Shown one piece after another: positions 36,171 to 45,300 of a DNA stretch of 64,000 nt; within the stretch, counting starts at the first letter, position 1; every line of letters begins with the position of its first letter. The notes below the pieces were generated by a model. The model saw only the letters and a list, made by a program, of their open reading frames with translations. It was not told where the DNA came from and ran no database searches. Origin of the DNA: Microbacterium sp. JZ31. Its GTDB lineage: Bacteria > Actinomycetota > Actinomycetes > Actinomycetales > Microbacteriaceae. The position numbers and the translations under genes were made by a program. The DNA is taken from contig NZ_CP017661.1 in assembly GCF_016805985.1 (NCBI RefSeq), forward strand, positions 992,001 through 1,056,000, in the 5' to 3' direction.

Positions 36171-36189
36171 CCATAGGAATCTCCTAACC
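36171..36189 (+). promoter_or_regulatory. CATAGG-type box C, upstream of the ABC exporter
   Basis: CCATAGGAATCTCCTAACC: the first half-site CATAGG and spacer AATCT match boxes A and B; the second half-site CCTAAC is weaker (3 of 6). A -10-like TAGCGT begins at 36220, again 48 bp after the first half-site. Confidence 0.5.
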
Positions 36190-36264
36190 GGCCCTGGCGG
36201 TTCCCATGAGCTGAGTTCCTAGCGTCTCCCCGGACGGCCCGACGCGTGGCCGAGAAGGAGACCC

Positions 36265-37761
36265 ATGTACTGGACCTATCTGCGGCGCGAACTCGCGGGC
36301 CGCAAGAAGCAGACGGCGATCGTGGCAGCCGGCCTCGCGATCGCGATCGCCCTGGTGATCATCGTGAACGCGCTCGCCGCCGGCGTGCGCGATGCGCAGG
36401 CGGCGGCGCTCGAAACCGTATACGGCGTCGGCACCGACCTCACGGTGACCGGCGCTCAGGCAGAGCCCGGCGAGGGTGGCGGTCGCCCGTCGTTCCAGTT
36501 CGGCGAGGACGGCGGCACCGAGAACGACGACGGCTCGACCACCCTGAGCCAGTCGCAGCTGATGACCGACTTCCGCCGGGGCACGCTCGAATCCTCGGTC
36601 GTCGACACGGTCGCGGGCCTCGACGGCGTCTCGGCGGCGTCCGGCGCGCTGAGCCTGACGAACACGACCTTCGACGGCGAGCTCCCGGCCGCGCCGAGCG
36701 ACGCGACGGACGGTGAGACGGCGGACGGCGACGCGGCCGAGGGCGGGATGCCCCAGGGCGGTGCGCCGCAGGGTGGCGGAGGCTTCGGCGGCGGCGAGTT
36801 CGGCGTCGACTCGTTCACCGTGCTGGGCATCGAGTCGTCGGACGCGGCGGTCGGCCCGCTGTCCGCCGTGGAGCTCGTCGACGGCCGTCTGCTCACGGCG
36901 GACGACGCCGGTCAGGACGTCGTCGTGCTCGACGAGACGTACGCCGCGAGCAGCGAGCTCTCGGTGGGCGGCACGCTCGACGTGGGCGGCACCGAGATGG
37001 AGATCGTGGGCGTCGTCGCGTCGGCGTCGTCCGAGGCGGACACCGCCGCCAACGCGTACCTCCCCCTCGACGTCGCGCAGGACATCTCGGGCGCGGGCGA
37101 TGTCGTCTCGACCGTGTACGTGCAGGCCGTCTCGTCCGACCGGATCGCCGCCGTGCAGACGGCGCTCGAGGAGACGCTGCCGGATGCGACGGTCAGCTCG
37201 CAGTTGGACCTCGCCTCGACCGTCTCCGGATCGCTGTCGAGCGCGTCGGCCCTCATCGCCAACCTCGGCACGTGGCTGTCGGTCATCGTGCTCGCCGTGG
37301 CCGTGGTGCTCGCCGTGCTGTTCACGATCTCGGGTGTCTCGCGCCGCACGCGGGAGTTCGGCACGCTCAAGGCCATCGGCTGGTCGAACCGCCGCGTGGT
37401 CGGGCAGGTCGCGGGCGAGTCGGTCGTGCAGGGGCTCGTCGGCGGCGCGCTCGGCGTCGCGCTGGGCCTCGCGGGCGTGCTCGCGATCAACCTCATCCAC
37501 CCCACGATCTCGAGCACCGCGAGCGCGGCCCCGGCCGGTGGACCCGGCGGCGGCATGGCCGGCCCCGGAGGCGGCGGCCCCGGCGCGATGGGCCAGGCCG
37601 CGCAGAGCGCCACGGACATCGCGCTCAGCGCTCCCGTCTCGCTCACGGTCCTCGCCGCCGCCGTCGGACTGGCGATCCTCGCCGGTCTCGTGGCGGGCGC
37701 CTTCGGCGGCTGGCGTGCCTCGCGGCTCAGCCCGGCCGAGGCGCTGCGATCCGTGGCATGA
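36265..37761 (+). CDS. FtsX/MacB-like ABC transporter permease
   Basis: Exporter permease of 498 residues: one N-terminal helix (TAIVAAGLAIAIALVIIVN), a large extracytoplasmic MacB-PCD domain, and three C-terminal helices in the FtsX pattern (from about residue 325). Two Gly/Met/Gln/Pro-rich low-complexity segments stand out: GGMPQGGAPQGGGGFGG at about 162-178 and the run GGPGGGMAGPGGGGPGAM at about 423-440. GAGAAGGAG precedes the ATG. It sits next to the two-component system and under box C, suggesting envelope-stress export. The ATPase follows after 23 bp. Confidence 0.9.
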   Translation: MYWTYLRRELAGRKKQTAIVAAGLAIAIALVIIVNALAAGVRDAQAAALETVYGVGTDLTVTGAQAEPGEGGGRPSFQFGEDGGTENDDGSTTLSQSQLMTDFRRGTLESSVVDTVAGLDGVSAASGALSLTNTTFDGELPAAPSDATDGETADGDAAEGGMPQGGAPQGGGGFGGGEFGVDSFTVLGIESSDAAVGPLSAVELVDGRLLTADDAGQDVVVLDETYAASSELSVGGTLDVGGTEMEIVGVVASASSEADTAANAYLPLDVAQDISGAGDVVSTVYVQAVSSDRIAAVQTALEETLPDATVSSQLDLASTVSGSLSSASALIANLGTWLSVIVLAVAVVLAVLFTISGVSRRTREFGTLKAIGWSNRRVVGQVAGESVVQGLVGGALGVALGLAGVLAINLIHPTISSTASAAPAGGPGGGMAGPGGGGPGAMGQAAQSATDIALSAPVSLTVLAAAVGLAILAGLVAGAFGGWRASRLSPAEALRSVA

Positions 37762-37784
37762 CCCCCGACGACAGGAGACAGAAA

Positions 37785-38477
37785 ATGACGACAGCACTCA
37801 CAGAGCCCGCCTACCGGATCGCGGGCGTCACGAAGACCTACGACCAGAAGGGCCGGCAGGTCACGGCGCTGACCGGCGTCGACATCGACATCGCTCACGG
37901 CGACTTCGTGACGATCCAGGGGCCGACGGGAGGCGGGAAGTCGACGTTCCTGCAGATCCTCGGCGCGCTCGACCGGCCCACGTCGGGGGAGGTGCTGCTG
38001 AGCGGAAGCGACATCGCCCGGGCATCCCACGCCGAGCTCGGCCGCCTGCGCGCCCACGAGATCGGCTTCGTGTTCCAGGGCTTCAACCTGATCCCGACGC
38101 TCACGGCCGCCGAGAACGTCGATATGGGCCTCGAGCCGTTGGGGCTGGCGCGGGACGAGCGCGCGAGGCGGGTCACGGAGGCGCTGGCGCACGTCGGCCT
38201 GGCCGAGCGGGGCGATCACCGGCCGGGGGAGCTGTCGGGAGGCCAGCAGCAGCGCGTGGCGATCGCGCGGGCGATCGCGAAGCGTCCGAAGGTGCTGCTC
38301 GCGGACGAGCCGACCGGGAACCTCGACGAGAGCATGCGCGACGAGATCCTGCAGGTGCTGCAGACGCTCAATGACGAGGGGCTCACGCTCGTCGTCGTGA
38401 CGCACGACTCCGCCGTCGCGCGGCGGGCGAAGCGCCGCCTGCGGCTCGCGAAGGGCGTCGTCACCGAGATCGACTGA
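37785..38477 (+). CDS. ABC transporter ATP-binding protein (MacB/LolD type)
   Basis: ATPase of 230 residues partnering with the preceding permease. Walker A is GPTGGGKSTFLQ (Gly replacing the common Ser), the Q-loop VFQGFNLIPTLTAAENV is typical of MacB/LolD, the signature is LSGGQQQRVAIA and Walker B LLADEPTGNLD. The ATG is preceded by AGGAG. The operon ends at a strong hairpin. Confidence 0.92.
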   Translation: MTTALTEPAYRIAGVTKTYDQKGRQVTALTGVDIDIAHGDFVTIQGPTGGGKSTFLQILGALDRPTSGEVLLSGSDIARASHAELGRLRAHEIGFVFQGFNLIPTLTAAENVDMGLEPLGLARDERARRVTEALAHVGLAERGDHRPGELSGGQQQRVAIARAIAKRPKVLLADEPTGNLDESMRDEILQVLQTLNDEGLTLVVVTHDSAVARRAKRRLRLAKGVVTEID

Positions 38478-38490
38478 CGCGGGAGATCAC

Positions 38491-38524
38491 GCGAGGCCGC
38501 ACCCGGGTACGGGTGCGGCCTCGC
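38491..38524 (+). terminator. Strong bidirectional terminator between the exporter and gnd
   Basis: A perfect 15-bp stem, 38491-38505 (GCGAGGCCGCACCCG) with 38510-38524, and a GGTA loop. It lies between convergent genes and has no U-tract. Confidence 0.85.
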
Positions 38525-38569
38525 GGTCGTTCCGGCTTCAGCGGCCCGTCGGCCGCCGAGGATCGGTCC

Positions 38570-40051
38570 TCAGTGCGTGTCCTCGGCCTCGATCTCCGAG
38601 CGGTCTCCCGACCACAGCGTGTGGAAGGTGCCCGGCTTGTCGATGCGCTTGTAGGTGTGGGCGCCGAAGAAGTCGCGCTGGCCCTGCACCAGGGCGGCCG
38701 GCAGGCGCTCGGCGCGGATGCCGTCGTAGTAGGCGAGCGACGACGAGAACGCCGGCGACGGGATGCCCGCCTGCGTGGCGGCGATCACGACGCGGCGCCA
38801 CGCGGCCTGGCCGCGCGTGAGGGCGTCGGCGAAGTACGGTGCGGCCATCAGCAGCGGCAGCTCGGGGGTCTCGGCGTAGGCGTCCGCGATCCGGTTGAGG
38901 AACTGCGCGCGGATGATGCAGCCGGCGCGCCAGATCTTCGAGATCGCGCCGAGGTCGATGTTCCAGCCGTACTCGGCGGCGCCCGCGCGGATCTCGTCGA
39001 AGCCCTGCGAGTAGGCGACGATCTTCGAGGCGAACAGCGCCTGGCGCACGTCCTCGACGAAGGCGTCGACATCGGCGACCTCGAACGTCTCGCCCGGGCC
39101 GGGGAGCGTTGCCGCGGCCTCGCGCTGCTCGGGGTGCGAGGACAGGGAGCGCGCGAACGTGGCCTCGGCGATGCCCGACACGGGCACGCCCAGCGACAGC
39201 GCGGTCTGCACGGTCCAGGCGCCGGTGCCCTTGGCGCCGGCCTGGTCGAGGATGACGTCGACGAGCGGCTTGCCGGTGGACGCGTCCATCTGGCGCAGCA
39301 CCTCGGCCGTGATCTCGATCAGGTACGACTCGAGCTCGCCGGTGTTCCACTCGGCGAAGATGTCCGCGATCTCGGCGGGCGACTTGCCCGTGCCGCGACG
39401 GATCAGGTCGTAGGCCTCGGCGATGAGCTGCATGTCGGCGTACTCGATGCCGTTGTGCACCATCTTGACGAAGTGGCCGGCGCCGTCCGTGCCGACGTGC
39501 GTCACGCACGGCTCGCCCTCGGCGACCGCGGCGATCGAGCGCAGGATCGGACCGAGCGTGACCCACGACTCCTCGGGGCCGCCGGGCATGATCGACGGGC
39601 CGTTGAGGGCGCCCTCCTCGCCGCCCGAGATGCCGGCGCCGACGAAGTTGATGCCGGTCTCGCGCACGGCCTTCTCGCGGCGGATCGTGTCGGTGAAGAG
39701 CGCGTTGCCGCCGTCGACGATGATGTCGCCCGGCTCGAAGACCTCGGTGAGCGCCTGGATGACCGCATCGGTGGGGCCACCGGCCTTGACCATGATGATG
39801 GCCGTGCGCGGCTTGGCCAGCGACGCGGCGAACTCCTCGTACGAGTAGGCCGGGACGAACTCGGCCTCGGGGTGCTCGGTCAGCAGCTGGTCGGTCTTCT
39901 CGCGGCTGCGGTTGAACACGACGACCGTGTTCCCCTCGCGGCTGGCGAGGTTGCGGGCCAGGTTCGAGCCCATCACGGCGAGGCCCACGACCCCGATGTT
40001 GGCGACGGCGACATCGCTGGTGGAGCGGGAAAGGGTGGAAGCGTCGGTCAC
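38570..40051 (-). CDS. gnd: 6-phosphogluconate dehydrogenase, decarboxylating
   Basis: Pentose-phosphate enzyme of 493 residues converting 6-phosphogluconate to ribulose-5-phosphate with NADP+. The N-terminal dinucleotide motif GVVGLAVMGSNLARN starts near residue 17. FVGAGISGGEEGA and the KMVHNGIEY segment hold the active-site Lys, and the C-terminal tail has the usual RIDKPGTFH ending. GTG 40051 is chosen because AAGGAG lies 5 nt upstream. It joins the gluconate operon at the far end of the window metabolically. A leaderless small membrane-protein gene lies upstream on the same strand. Confidence 0.95.
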   Translation of the reverse strand: MTDASTLSRSTSDVAVANIGVVGLAVMGSNLARNLASREGNTVVVFNRSREKTDQLLTEHPEAEFVPAYSYEEFAASLAKPRTAIIMVKAGGPTDAVIQALTEVFEPGDIIVDGGNALFTDTIRREKAVRETGINFVGAGISGGEEGALNGPSIMPGGPEESWVTLGPILRSIAAVAEGEPCVTHVGTDGAGHFVKMVHNGIEYADMQLIAEAYDLIRRGTGKSPAEIADIFAEWNTGELESYLIEITAEVLRQMDASTGKPLVDVILDQAGAKGTGAWTVQTALSLGVPVSGIAEATFARSLSSHPEQREAAATLPGPGETFEVADVDAFVEDVRQALFASKIVAYSQGFDEIRAGAAEYGWNIDLGAISKIWRAGCIIRAQFLNRIADAYAETPELPLLMAAPYFADALTRGQAAWRRVVIAATQAGIPSPAFSSSLAYYDGIRAERLPAALVQGQRDFFGAHTYKRIDKPGTFHTLWSGDRSEIEAEDTH

Positions 40052-40153
40052 GCGATCTCCTTGCACACGGATCTCTGGGCGGATCACTGCGGATTGCGGG
40101 ACGCGAGAGCCGGTCCCGTCGGACCCAGGCTAGTGCGCGACGCGCTCACATGA

Positions 40154-40184
40154 GTCGCCGCGCGTCTGTGACGACGCGCGCGAC
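40154..40184 (-). terminator. Probable terminator of the 41-residue gene
   Basis: GTCGC-CGCGCGTC pairs with GACGCGCG-CGAC with one bulge around a 6-nt loop, shortly after the small gene's stop at 40192. Confidence 0.5.
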
Positions 40185-40191
40185 CCGGCGA

Positions 40192-40317
40192 TCAGTCCTT
40201 GCGGTAGCCCGAGCGTCCGAGGGAGAAGAAGGCGCCGACGACGAGGATGGCGGCGCCGATGGTCATGGCGCCGATGAGGCCGGCGAGGACGTGGGACAGG
40301 GCGGCGGGATCGATCAC
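40192..40317 (-). CDS. 41-residue single-helix membrane protein
   Basis: Short protein beginning MIDPAALSHVLAGLIGAMTI; residues about 10-32 form one hydrophobic helix, and the tail SLGRSGYRKD is basic. I do not recognise the family. Support for it being real: GTG 40317 lies exactly 6 nt after a minus-strand TACCGT -10, the pattern of many leaderless starts here, and a hairpin follows the stop. It is divergent from rplY. Function unknown. Confidence 0.55.
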   Translation of the reverse strand: MIDPAALSHVLAGLIGAMTIGAAILVVGAFFSLGRSGYRKD

Positions 40318-40323
40318 GTCATA

Positions 40324-40329
40324 ACGGTA
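40324..40329 (-). promoter_or_regulatory. -10 element of the 41-residue gene (leaderless start)
   Basis: Minus-strand TACCGT, then 6 nt (TATGAC), then the GTG at 40317. Confidence 0.45.
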
Positions 40330-40342
40330 GCCGTTCGTCCGG

Positions 40343-40348
40343 TAGGAT
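40343..40348 (+). promoter_or_regulatory. -10 element of the rplY transcript
   Basis: TAGGAT lies about 170 nt upstream of rplY. The leader (40349-40516) has a GAGGAG Shine-Dalgarno sequence near its end and no regulatory structure I can identify. Confidence 0.4.
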
Positions 40349-40516
40349 GAGAAACGACCTCGGCGAGGGCGAGCCGCGTACGCGTGCTCAGCCGTTATCG
40401 ACGCGGGCGAGCCTCGTGGCTCTCCCCACGCGTTGCGCACGAAGCGCCGCTGGGTCGAGAGAATCCCACAGACCACCGCGCGACCGATCGGTCTCGCGCC
40501 ACGAGGAGAAGACACC

Positions 40517-41143
40517 ATGGCTGAGCACACCACGCTCGACGCATCGGTGCGCACCCAGTTCGGCAAGGGCTTCGCCCGCCGCCTGCGCGCCGCCCACCAG
40601 ATCCCCGCCGTCCTGTACGGTCACGGCACCGAGCCCGTGCACCTGGCGCTGCCGGGTCACGAGACGCTGCTGCTCGTGCGTCACGCGAACCCGATCGTCG
40701 AGCTCTCGTTCGACGGCACCACGCAGCTGGCGCTCGTCAAGGACGTCCAGCGCGACCCGGTGCGCCAGGTCATCGAGCACGTCGACCTCGTCGTGCTGCG
40801 CAAGGGCGAGAAGGTCACCGTCGACGTCCCTGTCGCCGTGGAGGGCGAGCCCTTCGCCGGCACGATCGCCAACCTCGACGCCATGACGCTGACGGTCGAG
40901 GTCGATGCCACGCGCATCCCCGAGCACCTCGTTGTGAACGTCGAGGGCCTTGAGGACGGCGCGCACATCACGGCCGCCGACGTTCAGCTGCCCACGGGCG
41001 CCGAGCTCGTCACCGAGCCGGAGACGCTCGTCGTCGCGGTCTCGACGCCGCAGCTCGACACCACGTCGGACGCCGAGGGCGAGGCCGCCGAGGGCGAGGC
41101 CCCCGCCGAGGGCGAGGCCGCCGAGGAGAAGGCCGCCGAGTAA
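40517..41143 (+). CDS. rplY: 50S ribosomal protein L25 (general stress protein Ctc type)
   Basis: 5S-rRNA-binding ribosomal protein of 208 residues, the long Ctc form. The N-terminal L25 domain (FGKGFARRLRAAHQIPAVLYG) covers about residues 1-92, followed by the TL5/Ctc beta domain. The C-terminal tail is an acidic Ala/Glu repeat (EGEAAEGEAPAEGEAAEEKA). ATG 40517 follows GAGGAG. It is followed by a terminator and then pth, the common rplY-pth pairing. Confidence 0.95.
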   Translation: MAEHTTLDASVRTQFGKGFARRLRAAHQIPAVLYGHGTEPVHLALPGHETLLLVRHANPIVELSFDGTTQLALVKDVQRDPVRQVIEHVDLVVLRKGEKVTVDVPVAVEGEPFAGTIANLDAMTLTVEVDATRIPEHLVVNVEGLEDGAHITAADVQLPTGAELVTEPETLVVAVSTPQLDTTSDAEGEAAEGEAPAEGEAAEEKAAE

Positions 41144-41158
41144 TCGGACTGCTTCGGG

Positions 41159-41188
41159 AAGGGGGACGCGAGCGATCGCGTCCCCCTT
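41159..41188 (+). terminator. Terminator after rplY
   Basis: A 12-bp perfect stem, AAGGGGGACGCG with CGCGTCCCCCTT, around a 6-nt loop, followed by CTTCTT. Confidence 0.85.
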
Positions 41189-41207
41189 CTTCATGCCCGT
41201 TCACTGA

Positions 41208-41213
41208 GAGGAT
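41208..41213 (+). promoter_or_regulatory. -10-like element of pth (leaderless start)
   Basis: GAGGAT followed by 6 nt and the ATG at 41220, just after the rplY terminator. Confidence 0.4.
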
Positions 41214-41219
41214 GAGGCC

Positions 41220-41804
41220 ATGGCGGATACCTGGCTGATCGTGGGGCTCGGCAACCCCGGACCCCGATACGAGGCGACCCGGCACAACGTCGGCCAGATG
41301 GTGATCGACGAGCTCGCCGCCCGGCGCGGCGAGCCGTTCAAGCAGCACAAGGCGAATGCGCGGGTCGCGGAGACGTGGCTGCGCCCGGGGGCGGCGAAGC
41401 TCGTGCTCGCCAAGCCCAACTCGTTCATGAACGTCTCGGGAGGCCCTGCCGCGAACCTCGCACGCTTCTACGGCACGGCGCCCGACCGCGTGATCGTCGT
41501 GCACGACGAGCTGGACATCCCGTTCGACACGCTGCGCCTGAAGGCGGGCGGCGGCCACGGCGGACACAACGGCGTGCGCGACGTCGCGAAGGCGCTCGGC
41601 ACCGCCGACTTCCTGCGCGTGCGGGTGGGGATCGGACGTCCGCCCGGCCGCCAGGACCCTGCGGACTGGGTGCTCGACCCCTTCAGCGCGACAGACCGGC
41701 AGACGCTGCCGATCCTGATCTCGGATGCCGCCGACGCGGTCGAGCAGATCGTGGAGGACGGTCTGGTCGCGGCGCAGCAGAGGCACCACGCGCCGAAGGC
41801 GTAG
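41220..41804 (+). CDS. pth: Peptidyl-tRNA hydrolase
   Basis: Enzyme of 194 residues that releases tRNA from prematurely dropped peptidyl-tRNA. Characteristic segments are [18 protein letters not shown] with the catalytic His in [29 protein letters not shown] and [12 protein letters not shown]. Length is normal. ATG 41220 lies 6 nt after a -10-like hexamer. It is convergent with a small membrane-protein gene 7 bp away. Confidence 0.96.
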   Translation: MADTWLIVGLGNPGPRYEATRHNVGQMVIDELAARRGEPFKQHKANARVAETWLRPGAAKLVLAKPNSFMNVSGGPAANLARFYGTAPDRVIVVHDELDIPFDTLRLKAGGGHGGHNGVRDVAKALGTADFLRVRVGIGRPPGRQDPADWVLDPFSATDRQTLPILISDAADAVEQIVEDGLVAAQQRHHAPKA

Positions 41805-41811
41805 CGCGGGC

Positions 41812-42306
41812 TCAGACCGCGCCGGACCCGGCGATTCCCAGCACGGCGCCGACGAACGCCGCGATGCCCGCGAGGAACGGTCCGACGGCGGAGATGACGA
41901 TCGCCGCGATGCCGGCGCCGCGGCCGCGGCGCTTGACGACTGCGACGATGCCCTGGATGAGCGCCCAGATGCCGAGAGCACCCGCGACCCACACGGCGAT
42001 CTCGGCGACGAGCACCATGTCGCGCACCGGGGTGAGGATCTCGAGCCCCGTCCCCGGCACGATCGTCTGCAGGCGCGGCCCCACGCCGGCGCCGATCGCG
42101 GCGAGCGCGACGGCGAGGACCACGCTCGCGCCGATCGCCGCCACGAGGGACAGGATGAGCGCGACGGTGCCGAGCGCGGCCGAGGGTCTGGCGGCCGGCG
42201 CCTGGAGGGCCTGCGCGAAGCGGGGGTCCTGCGGCGCGACGTACGGGGCGGCGTACCCGCCGGGCGCGGGCGGCTGAGGGACGGACGGCTGGTGCGGTGC
42301 GCTCAC
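41812..42306 (-). CDS. Small proline-rich N-terminal membrane protein
   Basis: Protein of 164 residues. Residues 1-40 are Pro/Ala/Gln-rich and soluble; four hydrophobic segments follow (ALGTVALILSLVAAIGASVV, VAEIAVWVAGALGIWALI, GIAAIVISAVGPFLAGIAAF). The layout resembles DUF4190-type actinobacterial proteins. GTG 42306 is the start; no signal peptide precedes the Pro-rich part. It is divergent from mfd 52 bp away. Function unknown. Confidence 0.72.
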   Translation of the reverse strand: MSAPHQPSVPQPPAPGGYAAPYVAPQDPRFAQALQAPAARPSAALGTVALILSLVAAIGASVVLAVALAAIGAGVGPRLQTIVPGTGLEILTPVRDMVLVAEIAVWVAGALGIWALIQGIVAVVKRRGRGAGIAAIVISAVGPFLAGIAAFVGAVLGIAGSGAV

Positions 42307-42346
42307 CGGCTCATCCTACGGACGACCGGTGTCGGTGCCCGCTGGG

Positions 42347-42352
42347 TAGAAT
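42347..42352 (+). promoter_or_regulatory. -10 element of mfd (leaderless start)
   Basis: TAGAAT followed by exactly 6 nt (CCTCTG) and the GTG of mfd. One of the clearest leaderless promoters of the window. Confidence 0.6.
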
Positions 42353-42358
42353 CCTCTG

Positions 42359-45300
42359 GTGACTGTTCCCGGGATTGTGCGCGCCCTCCAGTCGGCCGAA
42401 TCGTTCCGGGATGCGCTGTCCGCGTCCGCGGTCGACGCCGATCTGTCGCTCGTCGACGGGCTCGACGCCCCCGCTCTCGCCGCCCTCCTGACGCGTCGCG
42501 TGGACGCCGGTCATCCGGCCGTGCTGCTGGCGATCGCCCCCACGGGCCGGCGCGCCGAGACGCTCGCCTCGGCGCTGCAGGCGGTCATGCCGGGTGCGGA
42601 GGTGCGTGACTTCCCGTCCTGGGAGACGCTGCCGCACGAGCGCCTGAGCCCGAGCCCCGAGACGGTCGGACGGCGTCTGGCGACGCTCCGCCGCCTCGCG
42701 ACGTGGGACGGCTCCACGCCGCTGATCATCACGACGTCCGTCCGGTCGGCGATCCAGCCGCTCGCGCGCGGGCTCGGCGACGCGGCGCCGATCCGGCTCG
42801 CGGTGGGCGAGCGCGGCGCCGAGCTCGACGACGTGGTGCGTCGTCTTGTCGAGCTGGCGTACGCGCGGGTCGACATGGTGTCGCGCCGCGGCGAGTTCGC
42901 GGTGCGCGGCGGCATCCTCGACGTCTTCCCGCCGGTCGCCGACCATCCGTACCGCGTCGAGTTCTTCGGCGACGAGGTCGACCAGATCCGCGCGTTCTCC
43001 GTCGCCGACCAGCGCTCGCTCCCGGGCGACGTGCGGGAGGTCGAGCTGGTGCCGAGCCGCGAGCTGCTGCTCACCGACGCGGTGCGCGGCCGCGCGCGCG
43101 AGCTGCAGCACGAGTTCCCCGGGATCGCGCAGATGCTCGAGAAGATGGGCCAGGGCATCCCGGTCGAGGGCATGGAGTCGCTGACCCCGGTGGTCGCCGG
43201 GCCGCTCGCGTCGGTCGTCGAGTACCTGCCCGAGGGCGCCGCGGTCGCGCTCGTCGACCCGGAGCGCGCGGTCTCGCGCGCGCTCACCCTCGGCGAGACG
43301 AACCGCGAGTTCCTCGAGGCCGCCTGGAACGCCGCCACGAGCGGCGCGCGGGCGCCGATCAACCTCGAGGCCGGCGACTTCCTCACGATCTCGCGGCTGC
43401 ACGACGACGTCCGCGAGCGCGGCGGCGTGTGGTGGACGCTCAGCCCGTTCGACTCCGGCGCCGCGGACATCGCCGCCGAGCTCGACGCGCTCGCCGACGA
43501 CGACGTGCGGATCGCGCCCGACGCGGGCACCGCCATCCGGATCCGCGGATCCGCCGTGCCGTCGTTCGCGGGCAGCATCGACGGCGCGATCGAGCACGTC
43601 GCTGCGCGCCTGGGCGACGGGTGGAGCGTCGTCGTCGCGGCGGGCGGCTCCGGCCTCGTCGAGCGCGCGCGCGACGTGCTGTCCGAGCGCGGGCTCGCGG
43701 CCCGCGTCGTGGAGTCGCTGGACGAGGCGCCCGAGGCGGGCGTCGCGACCCTGACGCAGGCATCGGTCGAGCGCGGCTTCGAGGTCGAGGAGGCGAAGCT
43801 CGCCGTCCTCACCGAGACCGAGTTCTACGGCCGCACGATCGGCGGCGACACCCGCGTCGTGAAGAAGCTCGCATCGCGTCGGCGCAACGTGGTCGACCCG
43901 CTGCAGCTGAAGCCCGGTGACTACGTCGTGCACGCCACGCACGGCATCGGCCGCTTCGTCGAGATGACGAAGCGCCAGGTGTCGAGCGGCGGGCGCAACG
44001 CGGTCAAGAGCGAGCGCGACTACCTCGTGCTCGAGTACGCGCCGTCCAAGCGCGGCTACCCGGGCGACAAGCTGTACGTCCCGACGGATCAGCTCGACCT
44101 GCTGTCGAAGTACGTCGGCGGCGAGGCTCCGGCCCTGTCGAAGATGGGCGGCAGCGACTGGGCGCAGGCGAAGGGCAAGGCCCGCCGGGCGGTGCGCGAC
44201 ATCGCGGTCGAGCTCGTGAAGCTCTACTCGGCGCGCATGGCCGCCAAGGGTCACGCGTTCGGCCCCGACACCCCGTGGCAGCGCGAGCTCGAGGAGGCCT
44301 TCCCGTTCGCGGAGACGCCCGACCAGCTGCAGACGATCGACGAGATCAAGCGCGACATGGAGCGCCCGATCCCGATGGACCGCCTGCTGTCCGGTGACGT
44401 CGGCTTCGGCAAGACCGAGGTCGCCGTGCGTGCGGCGTTCAAGGCGATCCAGGACGGCAAGCAGGTCGCGATGCTCGTGCCGACCACGCTGCTCGTCAAA
44501 CAGCACCTCGAGACGTTCCAGGAGCGGTTCGCGGGCTTCCCCGTCGTCGTGAAGCCGCTGTCGCGCTTCCAGACCGAGAAGGAGGCGCGGCAGACCGTGC
44601 AGGGCCTTCTCGACGGCTCCGTCGACATGGTGATCGGCACGCACCGCATCCTGACCGAGCAGGTGAAGTTCAAGGACCTCGGCCTGATGATCGTCGACGA
44701 GGAGCAGCGCTTCGGCGTCGAGCACAAGGACCAGCTCAAGAAGCTCAAGACGAACGTCGACATCCTCGCGATGAGCGCGACGCCCATCCCGCGCACGCTC
44801 GAGATGGCGGTCACCGGCATCCGCGAGATGTCGACGCTCGCGACCCCGCCCGAGGACCGGCATCCGATCCTGTCGTACGTCGGCCCGCGCAACGACAAGC
44901 AGATCGCGGCCGCGATCCGCCGTGAGCTGCTGCGCGAGGGCCAGGTGTTCTACGTGCACAACCGCGTCACGTCGATCAACTCGGTCGCGGCGCATCTCGC
45001 CGAGCTCGTGCCGGATGCGCGCATCGCGGTCGCGCACGGCAAGATGGGCGAGCACCAGCTCGAGCAGGTCGTCGACGACTTCTGGGAGCGCAAGTTCGAT
45101 GTGCTCGTCTGCACGACGATCATCGAGACCGGCATCGACATCGCCAACGCGAACACGATCATCATCGACCGCGCCGACAAGTACGGCCTCGCGCAGCTGC
45201 ACCAGCTGCGCGGCCGCGTGGGGCGCGGGCGCGAGCGCGCGTACGCGTACTTCGTGTACGACGAGATGAAGCCGCTGTCGGAGACCGCGGCCGACCGCCT

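Noticed and set aside
36700..37620. Gly-rich stretches in the permease as DNA repeats or CRISPR-like units
   Set aside because: They are codon-level low complexity inside one frame, with no regular spacer-repeat pattern.
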